Notes under the pieces: generated by a model
The model's input: the letters and a program-made list of their open reading frames with translations, nothing else
What the model was told of the DNA's origin: nothing
Database searches by the model: none
Part shown: piece after piece, positions 8,947 to 16,246 of the stretch
How positions within the stretch are numbered: the stretch's first letter is position 1
Layout of the letters: each line of letters starts with the position of its first letter
Position numbers and translations under genes: made by a program
Assembly: GCA_963757125.1 (NCBI GenBank)
Contig: CAVWQP010000003.1
Span: forward strand, 186,001 to 250,000
Direction of reading: 5' to 3'
DNA length: 64,000 nucleotides
Source of the DNA: CAVVSD01 sp963757125
GTDB lineage: Bacteria > Actinomycetota > Thermoleophilia > Solirubrobacterales > Solirubrobacteraceae

Positions 8947-9885
8947 GTGGGCGTCGTCGTCGACACAGAGGTCGTGCCACCCGGAGAGCGCTTCGGCCTG
9001 TGGGCCGAGGAGTCCGCACGGGTGTTCGAGCCCATGCACGTGACCTGCACCCGCCGCGACGACTTCCGCGGGCGGGCGACCGCGCACGAGCTCGGCCCGC
9101 TCACGATCTTCCGCGTGACGGCGGACGCGTCGACGATCCACCGGACGCCGGCGCTCATCGCCGCGAGCGACCCCCAGTGGCTGCAGGTCAGCCTCCAGCT
9201 GCACGGGCGCTGCCGGGTCGAGCAGGGCGGGCGTTCCGTCGTCGTGGGCCCGGGCGAGCTCGTGACCTGGGAGTCCTCGAAGCCGTACACGGTCGAGGCG
9301 GTCACGCCGTTCGAGCTGCTCAACGTCTACTGCCCCGAGCACCTGCTGCGCCCCCACACGGACGCGCTCTACGCCCTGACGGCGACGCCCCTGCCGTTCG
9401 GCAGCGTCGTTCGCGGCCTGCTGACCGAGGTCGCGCGCGGCCTGGACGACGCGTCGCTCGGCGCGGGCGACGTCTCGGTGGCGGAGGCGCTGCTGGCCCT
9501 CGTCCGGGGCCTGCACACGGGCGGCGTCGGCGCGGAGCCCTCGCCCGCCGTGCTCCTGCGCGGGCAGATCCGCGCGTACGTCGCCGCGCGAGCCGGGGAC
9601 CGCGACCTCGCGCCCGATGCCGTCGCCCGGGCGCACCACATCTCGCGCAGCTACCTCGACCGCCTGTTCGAGGACGAGCCGCGCACCGTGACCGAGACGA
9701 TCCGCGACGCCCGCCTCGAGCGCTGCCGGCGCGACCTCGCCGACCCTCGCCTCGCCGATCGGACGATCCTCGACATCGCGCTGTCCTGGGGCTTCACGAG
9801 CGCCGCGCACTTCAGCCGGGCCTTCCGTGCGCACTACGGGATGTCGCCGCGCGACGCCCGTGGTGGGACCGTCAAGGCCGAGTGA
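8947..9885 (+). CDS. AraC-family transcriptional regulator
   Basis: 312 residues. The N-terminal half is the AraC_binding_2 type cupin-like sensor (LQVSLQLHGRCRVEQGG, GELVTWESSKPYTVE); the C-terminal 100 residues hold two helix-turn-helices, with HHISRSYLDRLFEDEPRTVT and the second, conserved DIALSWGFTSAAHFSRAFRA motif. GTG at 8947 is preceded by GGAGGAG about 10 nt away, which decides the start. It lies between the dehydrogenase and the P450 on the same strand, so control of one of these is plausible but unproved. Confidence 0.88.
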   Translation: MGVVVDTEVVPPGERFGLWAEESARVFEPMHVTCTRRDDFRGRATAHELGPLTIFRVTADASTIHRTPALIAASDPQWLQVSLQLHGRCRVEQGGRSVVVGPGELVTWESSKPYTVEAVTPFELLNVYCPEHLLRPHTDALYALTATPLPFGSVVRGLLTEVARGLDDASLGAGDVSVAEALLALVRGLHTGGVGAEPSPAVLLRGQIRAYVAARAGDRDLAPDAVARAHHISRSYLDRLFEDEPRTVTETIRDARLERCRRDLADPRLADRTILDIALSWGFTSAAHFSRAFRAHYGMSPRDARGGTVKAE

Positions 9886-9919
9886 GCGGACAGGCAAGCC
9901 GGCGTGTCGTGCCCGGGCG

Positions 9920-9925
9920 TAGATT
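9920..9925 (+). promoter_or_regulatory. -10 element of a leaderless P450 promoter
   Basis: TAGATT ends 6 nt before the P450 ATG (9932). No ribosome-binding site lies between, so transcription would begin at or next to the start codon. Confidence 0.55.
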
Positions 9926-9931
9926 GCGCGG

Positions 9932-11194
9932 ATGAGCACGACTGACTGCCCGGTCACCGGGCTCGGCGGCGAGTTCGACCCGTTCGCGGGCGACTCCTCC
10001 GCGTGGTACTCGTTCATGCTGCGCGCGCGGGACGAGGAGCCGGTGTTCTACAGCCCGGTCCTCGACTACTGGGTCGTGACGCGGTGGGACGACGTCATGG
10101 CCGTCCTCCACGACTCCGAGACGTACTCCTCGGCGAACACGCTCGTGCAGATCAAGCCGCCGTGTCCCGCTGCGCTGCAGGTCATGGGCGAGTACGGCAT
10201 CAACCCCGGGCCGTCGCTCGTCGACCTCGACCCGCCCGAGCACGCGCATCACCGCCAGGTGTTCCGCAGGTCCTTCACGCCCGAGCGCGTCGCCGCGCTC
10301 GAGCCGCGCAGCCGCGAGCTCATCGACGAGGCGATCGACCGGGTGATCGACCGCGGCGAGGCCGACGTCGTCACCGACCTCGTCTGGGACGCCCCGGCGA
10401 AGATCGCCTTCGCCCTCATGGGCGTGCCGGAGTACGAGGTCGACAAGATCAAGACCGGCACCGCGCGGCTGGCGACGATGGGCTGGGGCGTGCCCTCCGA
10501 CGAGGAGCAGGTCGAGCTCGCCACCGCGATCGGCGAGTACTGGAACTTCGCGAAGGAGCAGGTCGACCGCCTCGTCGCCGAGCCGGGCGAGAACCTCATG
10601 GGCGACCTCGTCCGCGCCTGGCAGGAGCCGGGCAACGAGGACATGTTCAGCCGCGACCAGCTCTGCTGGATCTTCCTCAACACCCTCTTCGCGGGGCACG
10701 AGACGACGTCGAACGCGACCGCGGCCGGCATCCGCGCGCTGCTCACCTACCGCGACCAGTGGGAGGCGATCTGCGCGGACCCGTCGCTCATCCCCAACGC
10801 GGTCGAGGAGATCCTGCGCTTCGACTCCTCCGTGCCGACCTGGCGGCGGGTCACCACGAAGGCGGTGACGCTGGGCGGCGTCGAGCTGGAGGCGGGCGCG
10901 AAGCTCCTCATCGGGCTCGGCTCGGCCAACCACGACTCCAGCCACTTCCCCGACGGGGAGCGGTTCGACGTCCGGCGCGAGAACGCCAAGGACCAGATCT
11001 CGTTCTCCTGGGGACGGCACACGTGCCTCGGCGCGCGGCTGGCCCGGATGGAGATGCGCGTCTTCCTCGAGCAGATCACGAAGCGCCTCCCGGACCTCCA
11101 GCTCGTGGAGGGCCAGGAGTGGAGCTACTCGCCCAACACGTCGCACCGCGGCCCCGAGCAGGTGCTGGTCACCTGGTCAGCAGAGGTCGCGTAG
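9932..11194 (+). CDS. Cytochrome P450
   Basis: 420 residues, the usual soluble bacterial length. The I-helix has AGHETTSNA (oxygen-binding Thr), the K-helix EEILRFD supplies ExxR, and the haem-binding loop FSWGRHTCLGARLARME contains the thiolate Cys. A short HAHHR motif in the C-helix contacts the haem. The N-terminal STTDCPVTGLGGEFDPF start is seen in several actinobacterial P450s acting on steroids, terpenes or fatty acids; the substrate is unknown and no ferredoxin gene is adjacent. The 3' end overlaps the sthA remnant on the other strand by 18 bp. Confidence 0.93.
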   Translation: MSTTDCPVTGLGGEFDPFAGDSSAWYSFMLRARDEEPVFYSPVLDYWVVTRWDDVMAVLHDSETYSSANTLVQIKPPCPAALQVMGEYGINPGPSLVDLDPPEHAHHRQVFRRSFTPERVAALEPRSRELIDEAIDRVIDRGEADVVTDLVWDAPAKIAFALMGVPEYEVDKIKTGTARLATMGWGVPSDEEQVELATAIGEYWNFAKEQVDRLVAEPGENLMGDLVRAWQEPGNEDMFSRDQLCWIFLNTLFAGHETTSNATAAGIRALLTYRDQWEAICADPSLIPNAVEEILRFDSSVPTWRRVTTKAVTLGGVELEAGAKLLIGLGSANHDSSHFPDGERFDVRRENAKDQISFSWGRHTCLGARLARMEMRVFLEQITKRLPDLQLVEGQEWSYSPNTSHRGPEQVLVTWSAEVA

Positions 11195-11827
11195 GCGGTT
11201 CTGCGCGTCGAGGCCTGCGACCTTGTGGACGAGATCGGTCGCCTGCGAGCCGATGACGTGCACGCCGAGGAGCCGCCTGTCCTCCGGGGAGACGAGGATC
11301 TTCAGCATCCCGTCCTCCTCGCCGATCATGAGCGCCTTGGCCAGCTCGCGCACCACGCGACGCCGACGACGTAGCGCGCGAGCGGCGACCGGTCCTCGCA
11401 TCCATGCCGACGACCTCCTCGCCGAAGCGGAACGGCACGTTGCGGCGCCGCAGGAGGTCGAGGAACTCGGCGTCGCCGAAGATGAGCCCGACCCTGTTGC
11501 GGCGGAACTGCTCGCGGATGATCGCCGTCTCCTGCGCGACGACGCGCGCGGTGCGGTCGCGCAGGTACTCCACCGCGGCGCGCTCGCGCAGCTCGGGGTG
11601 CAGCGGGTCGGGCACGTCCTTGCCGCGGTTGGCGATGTCCTCGAGGATCGCCTGGCGCAGCGTCTTGGACGGCACGGTCCCGGTGTGGATGGAGACGCCG
11701 CCGACCCGCTCGCGGCGCTCGACGACGGCGACGCGCTTGCCGAGCTTCGCCGCCTGGATCGCCGCACGCTGGCCGCCGGGGCCCGAGGCGCGCCGTTCGT
11801 GGTCGGCTCGATCTCGACGTCCGTCAT
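11177..11827 (-). pseudogene. sthA: Remnant of soluble pyridine nucleotide transhydrogenase
   Basis: Pieces of a SthA-type flavoprotein are recognisable: GPGGQRAAIQAAKLGKRVAV, the redox loop GGVSIHTGTVPSKTLR, the EQFRRNRVGLIFGDAEF segment, then NVPFRFGEEVVGMDAR and a C-terminal VRELAKALMIGEEDGMLKI ... LLGVHVIG stretch. About 650 bp remain where the family needs near 1400. Sequence between the DAEF and NVPF segments and between VGMDAR and the dimerisation domain is missing, the N-terminal VVIG part of the FAD fold is lost, and the frame changes. Unlike the other broken genes here it needs large deletions, so it is more likely a true relic (or a collapsed assembly). Confidence 0.7.
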
Positions 11828-11891
11828 GCAGCCGACCCTAGATCGCGGTGACCCCCCTGCGTGTGAACGAACGGGCCAAACCCGTTCGCCC

Positions 11892-12807
11892 TCACGTCCA
11901 GGACATCGCGGAGCGCCGGGCCCAGTACTCGCCCGGATCCTCGCGCAGCGCGTCGAGCCGGTGGTCCGGTCCGGCGTCGCGTGCGGCGAGGTTGGACTCC
12001 AGCATCGGCACGGTCGACGCGCCGCTCAGCACGACGGTCGACCAGGGCTGCGCGAGCGCAGCGGCGAGCGCGATCGCGTCGCTCGTGGTGCCCTGCTCGC
12101 GGGCGACGTCGCGCAGGAGCGGGTCGGCGTCGCGGTCCGTGAGCCGGCCGTTCGCGAGCGCCTCCTTGACGATGACCTGCAGTCCCGCGTCGTGCGCCTC
12201 GGCGAGCGCTGCCTCGGCGGAGCGCTCGTGCAGGTTCCACGTGCTCTGCACCGTGTCGAAGCCGCCGACCTCCAGCGCACGGCGGATCGTGTCGGCCTGG
12301 CCGGGCCCGCTCGTCGTGAAGCCGATCGCCACGCCGTCCGCGCGCAGCTCCGCCAGTCGGTCGAGCACAGCGCGGTCGTCGAGCACGCCGGTCTCCAGCG
12401 TGGCGGAGTGGATCTGGTAGAGGTCGAGCCGATCGCCGAGCAGCGCGCGGGTCTCGCCGATCTGACGCTCGAGCGTCGCGATCCCGTGGTCCTTGACCTC
12501 CGGCGGGTCGGCGTCGACCTGCCAGTCGGCGGTGTAGGTGTAGCCCCACTTCGAGCCGACGGTGACGTCGCCGGGGCGGCGGTCGTCGAGCCACGCGGCG
12601 AGGAACTCCTCCGCGCGCCCGTAGGAGCGCGCGGCGTCGAGGTAGCGCACGCCGCCGCGCGTAGGCGGCGTCGAGGACCTCCGCGGTGCGGGCGCGCAGG
12701 TCCTCGGGCGTGCGCGCACGGCCGAGGTCGTCGCCATGGCCGAGGTTCAGGTAGCCGGGCCGCCCGAGGGCGGCGAGCCCGATCCCGATCCCCGGCGGCA
12801 GCCTCAC
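11892..12807 (-). CDS. Aldo/keto reductase (frame broken once)
   Basis: Joined frames give about 300 residues: LPPGIGIGLAALGRPGYLNL, then GGVRYLDAARSYGRAEEFLA (the AKR Asp/Tyr pair), VGSKWGYTYTADW (Lys), DLYQIHSATLE (His) and LQVIVKEALANGRL. NADPH-dependent reduction of an aldehyde or ketone is expected. GTG at 12807 overlaps the stop of the upstream acyltransferase, making it the last gene of the lar/FAR operon. An extra base near 12658 separates the first 50 residues from the rest and matches the insertion-type breaks elsewhere in the window. Confidence 0.8.
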
Positions 12808-13505
12808 GTGACGGCGAGGGAGGCGATCGCGGCGCTCAGGCGCGCGGCGAAGTCGCGCGGCTCCTCCGCGCGATCCGGGTGCAGCGGGCCCCCGAACGTG
12901 ACCGTGCAGTGCCCGCGCTGGGTGAGGCCGCGGTCCTTGGGCATGAGCAGCGCGGTCCCGCCGACGTGGACGGGGACGACCGGCACGTCGCAGGCGACCG
13001 CGAGCCGGGCGACCCCTGCGCGGAACCCGCCGAGCCCCACCGAGCGCGTGCCCTGGGGGTAGAGCAGCACGTTGGTCCCGTCGCGCAGCAGCGTCGCGGC
13101 CTGGGCGAGGCCGCGGCCCTCGGCGCCGCGGTCGAACGCGAACGTCCCGATCCACAGCTCGGTGATCGACGCGATCCGCCCGTGGCGGTAGAAGCGGTCC
13201 TCTGCCGCGCCGACGAGGGTCCGCGAGCGCCAGGAGCGCGGCAGCGCGTCGAGGATGAGCGGCGTGTCGAGGTCGGAGGAGTGGTTGGCGGCGATGATCG
13301 CCGGCTGCGGGGTGGAGTGCAGATCGCTCGCGCCGCGGATCGTCGGGCGGGCCACGAACCGGGTCGCGGGGAAGAGCACCGTCTTCTGCAGCGCCTCGCG
13401 CGCGAGGCTCCCCGCACGGCCGCGCAGCCAGTGCTGGTCGCCCGCGCGATCGAGTGTCTCCCACGCCTCGGCGCCGATGCGCGACGGCTTCCAGCGGGCG
13501 GCCAA
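12804..13505 (-). CDS. PlsC-like 1-acyl-glycerol-3-phosphate acyltransferase
   Basis: 233 residues. The acyltransferase motifs are present: IAANHSSDLDTP (NHxxxxD, catalytic His and Asp), a middle FDRGAEGRG region, and LLYPQGTRS, which replaces the usual EGTRS Glu with Gln. The last motif, VPVVPVHV, also fits. Transfer of an acyl chain to a glycerol-phosphate-like or other hydroxyl acceptor at the membrane is the likely reaction. TTG start at 13505, 3 nt after the LarA-like stop, inside the operon. Its position after a fatty acyl reductase suggests a lipid product. Confidence 0.8.
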   Translation of the reverse strand: MAARWKPSRIGAEAWETLDRAGDQHWLRGRAGSLAREALQKTVLFPATRFVARPTIRGASDLHSTPQPAIIAANHSSDLDTPLILDALPRSWRSRTLVGAAEDRFYRHGRIASITELWIGTFAFDRGAEGRGLAQAATLLRDGTNVLLYPQGTRSVGLGGFRAGVARLAVACDVPVVPVHVGGTALLMPKDRGLTQRGHCTVTFGGPLHPDRAEEPRDFAARLSAAIASLAVT

Positions 13506-13508
13506 GGC

Positions 13509-15149
13509 CTACTCCACCTCGGCGTAGAACAGCGGCGGGCAGCCGAAGTGGGTGATCGACGGGTCGCGGCCCACCGTGCCCTCCGCCATCTCCAGCGCGT
13601 CCTGCATCGTCGAGGCGCGCTTGAAGCCCATCCGCGCGCAGGCCTGCTTGTCGCCCCCGACGAAGATGACGTCCCCGACGTGGTCGAGCGCGTGCGCGCC
13701 CCAGTACCACATGTAGAACGGGTGGACGCCGTGGTAGGCGTTCGACGTCCGGTACAGGTGGCTGTACCACTCGTCCTCGGCGTAGGCGCGCTCGAAGCGC
13801 TGCATCTCCGCCGGGTCGGTGGTCTCCGTGAGGACCTCTTCGAAGAAGTCGATGTAGGAGGGGTGGTGGACCGGGTGGAACTCGCGCGCGACCGGGTGCG
13901 TGAAGATGAGCACGCCGCCCTCGCGGACGAGCGGGCGCCCCTGGTACAGGTTGAAGAAGTAGCCGAGCCCGAGGCACATGACGAGCACCGGGTTCAGCGT
14001 GGAGTTCACGTTGTACGGGCCGATGTACGGCAGCCCGGACGTGACGATGTCCGACTGGCCGACGACGCGGACCGCCTGCTGCTCGGCCACGCGCTGCAGC
14101 GTGACCTCGTGCACCGGCTTGGCCGCCCCGGCGGTGACGCTCGTCACGCCGTAGGGCGCGAGCTGGCGCTGGAAGAGCTGGCGGCGGGCCTTGACCGGCA
14201 TGCGGTCGGTCGCGCGCTTCACGGCGGCGAACGTCGCCTGGTCGCGGCGGCTCCACAGCGCCGTGGGCTTGCCCAGGAAGGCCATCGGCCCGCCGTACAT
14301 GCGGTTGTCGGTCGTCGCCTGGACGTGGAACACGGGGACGACGCGCTCGATGACGTCGCCTTGGGCGTTGGACCGGCGGTGAAGCTCGGAGTTCGGCGGG
14401 TCCATGAACGACCGCGAGTGCGTCATGGAGTGGGGGTTGTGGTGCGCGCTGATGGAGCTGTAGGTCCCGAGGCCGATCGCCGCGGACTTCGGGCCGCCCT
14501 GCAGCGGCGCGCTCACGAGGTGCACGTAGACGAGCAGGTCGGACTCGGCGGCGCGTTTGTTCAGCGTGACCGGCGCGCCGTGCGGCCCCTCGCCGATGAC
14601 GACGTTCCCGTCCGGGTCGTCGGCGTCGTGGTTGTGGAGGCGATCGGGATGGAAGGCCGCGAAGTTGCGCTCGCCGACGGCGTGGCGAAGCTCGGCCGGC
14701 GTCATCCGGCGGTGCAGCGCGAGCGCCGCGATGAGCTGGATGTCCTCGACCCCGGCGCGGTAGGCGCGCTCGACGACCTGCTCGATGATCTGGCCGCGGA
14801 TGTCCGGCGTGCGCATCGGCGGGAGCGGGACGGAGATGTCGTCGAAGGCGATCGTCAGCCGCATGCCCGGCCGCAGGAGCGCGTCGAGCGGGTCGAGGCC
14901 GAGCGGGGCGTCGAGCGCCGCGGAGATGGTTCCGGGCACGTCGGCGAGCGCGGGAACCGGCGGCGGCGCGTTGATGACCCGCGAGCCGACGGGGAGGCGC
15001 TCGAGCCGGAGCTGCTCGCCGGAGTGGAACAGGGTCGGCGGCGAGTGCTCGCCGATCTCCGTGACGCAGGCGTCGCGCTCGAGCGCGGTGCGGCGCGTCG
15101 TGCGCTGGATGGTCGTCGGCGTGCCGACCGGGCGTTCGACGAGGCTCAT
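13509..15149 (-). CDS. LarA-family (lactate racemase domain) protein, long divergent form
   Basis: 546 residues, longer than the roughly 420 of characterised LarA. Recognisable motifs: LTIAFDDISVPLPPMRTPD (site of LarA DxTRP), LIAALALHRRMTPAELRHAVG (catalytic HR motif), VHLVSAPLQGGPKSAAIGLG (GGxK loop holding the nickel-pincer lysine) and HHNPHS. The Arg that binds lactate in LarA appears absent by motif alignment, so another substrate is likely. The enzyme should use the (SCS)Ni(II) pincer nucleotide made by LarB, LarC and LarE, whose genes start this operon. ATG overlaps the upstream dehydrogenase stop (ATGA). Reaction (racemisation, epimerisation or hydride transfer) is inferred. Confidence 0.75.
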   Translation of the reverse strand: MSLVERPVGTPTTIQRTTRRTALERDACVTEIGEHSPPTLFHSGEQLRLERLPVGSRVINAPPPVPALADVPGTISAALDAPLGLDPLDALLRPGMRLTIAFDDISVPLPPMRTPDIRGQIIEQVVERAYRAGVEDIQLIAALALHRRMTPAELRHAVGERNFAAFHPDRLHNHDADDPDGNVVIGEGPHGAPVTLNKRAAESDLLVYVHLVSAPLQGGPKSAAIGLGTYSSISAHHNPHSMTHSRSFMDPPNSELHRRSNAQGDVIERVVPVFHVQATTDNRMYGGPMAFLGKPTALWSRRDQATFAAVKRATDRMPVKARRQLFQRQLAPYGVTSVTAGAAKPVHEVTLQRVAEQQAVRVVGQSDIVTSGLPYIGPYNVNSTLNPVLVMCLGLGYFFNLYQGRPLVREGGVLIFTHPVAREFHPVHHPSYIDFFEEVLTETTDPAEMQRFERAYAEDEWYSHLYRTSNAYHGVHPFYMWYWGAHALDHVGDVIFVGGDKQACARMGFKRASTMQDALEMAEGTVGRDPSITHFGCPPLFYAEVE

Positions 15150-16246
15150 GCGGCGTTCCGGAGGTCGAAGACGGTCTTCACGCGGCCGCTGCGTGCGGCG
15201 CGCGGCGCGTGCTCCAGCGCGGCCTTGAAGTCGCGCAGGTGGAACGCCTTGTCGACGAGGCGGCCGGGCCGCAGGCGGCCGGCGAGCTTCAGCGCGGCGC
15301 CGAACTCCTCGCCGTAGCCGTAGGCGCCACGGAGCTGGAGCTCGCGCTGCCACGCGAGTGCGAGGTCGACGGAGACGTGCCCTGGCATGCCGACGAGGGT
15401 CACGACCCCGCGCGGCCGGGCGGCGGAGACGGCGGCCTGGAGCGATGCGCTTGAGCCCACGCAGTCCAGTACCCCATCGAGTCCGCCGAGCAACAGCTCA
15501 CCGCTGATCCGGCCGACGAGACGGCGCGCGCCGGTCAGCCGCGCGGCCTCCAGATGCAGCTTGTCGGGCGTGCACGTGTGATCGGCTCCGAGGCGCATCG
15601 CCTCGCTGCGCTGCCCGTCGTACTTGGCGACGGCGAGCACCGTGACGTCGGGCGCGAGCTCGCGCAGCGCCGCGATCGTCAGCAGGCCCATGGTCCCGGC
15701 GCCGATGACGGCGACGGTCTGGCCCGCCTCGGGCGCCGCGATGCGCACGCCGTGCAGGGAGCACGCCAGCGGCTCGACGAGCACGGCGTCCTCGTCGGAG
15801 AGCTCGTCGGGCACGGTGTGCAGCTGCGCGGTGGGGGCGACGAGCCCCTCGCTCCAGCCGCCGCCCGTGTCGCGGCAGTAGCCGATCTGCAGCCCGGCGG
15901 ACAGGTGCGTGCGCTCGTCGGCGCGCGCGGCTGCCTCGAGCGCGGGCTCGACGACGACGCGGCGGACCCGGCCAGGACCGGTGCGCACCTCGCCGACGAC
16001 CTCGTGGCCGGGCACGAACGGGCTCGACGTGAGCGACGCGAGGTACGGCGAGGCGCTGCCGTTCACGAGCGCCTGGTCGGAGCCGCAGATGCCGCTGAGG
16101 CGGGGCCGGACGAGCTGCCAGTCCGGGCCCGGGAGGCGCGGAGGATCGAGGTCGCTGCGCAGCCGCAGCGCGCTCATCCCGACCTTCGGGGAGAACCGGG
16201 CGGCGACGTGCCGAGGCACCGACGGGCTGTACTCGAGCGCGAGCAT
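15146..16246 (-). CDS. Medium-chain zinc-type dehydrogenase
   Basis: 366 residues. The N-terminal catalytic domain includes RLSGICGSDQALV (zinc Cys), VPGHEVVGEV and a VVVEPALEAAARA region where the structural-zinc cysteines of classic alcohol dehydrogenases are missing. The cofactor domain begins TVAVIGAGTMGLLTI. An NAD(P)-dependent oxidation or reduction of an alcohol/aldehyde is expected. ATG at 16246 is shared as ATGA with the FAR-HAD stop; the downstream LarA-like ATG overlaps its own stop. Sandwiched between the acyl reductase and the nickel enzyme, it may act on the same intermediate. Confidence 0.8.
   Translation of the reverse strand: MLALEYSPSVPRHVAARFSPKVGMSALRLRSDLDPPRLPGPDWQLVRPRLSGICGSDQALVNGSASPYLASLTSSPFVPGHEVVGEVRTGPGRVRRVVVEPALEAAARADERTHLSAGLQIGYCRDTGGGWSEGLVAPTAQLHTVPDELSDEDAVLVEPLACSLHGVRIAAPEAGQTVAVIGAGTMGLLTIAALRELAPDVTVLAVAKYDGQRSEAMRLGADHTCTPDKLHLEAARLTGARRLVGRISGELLLGGLDGVLDCVGSSASLQAAVSAARPRGVVTLVGMPGHVSVDLALAWQRELQLRGAYGYGEEFGAALKLAGRLRPGRLVDKAFHLRDFKAALEHAPRAARSGRVKTVFDLRNAA

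Noticed and set aside
11223..15317. A very long open plus-strand frame (over 1,300 codons) antisense to several genes
   Set aside because: Arg/Ala/Asp-rich translation without domains; the minus strand carries conserved families with motifs. A normal effect of high-GC codon bias. The same applies to other long antisense frames (e.g. 7100-9019, 34994-37597, 45809-48421).
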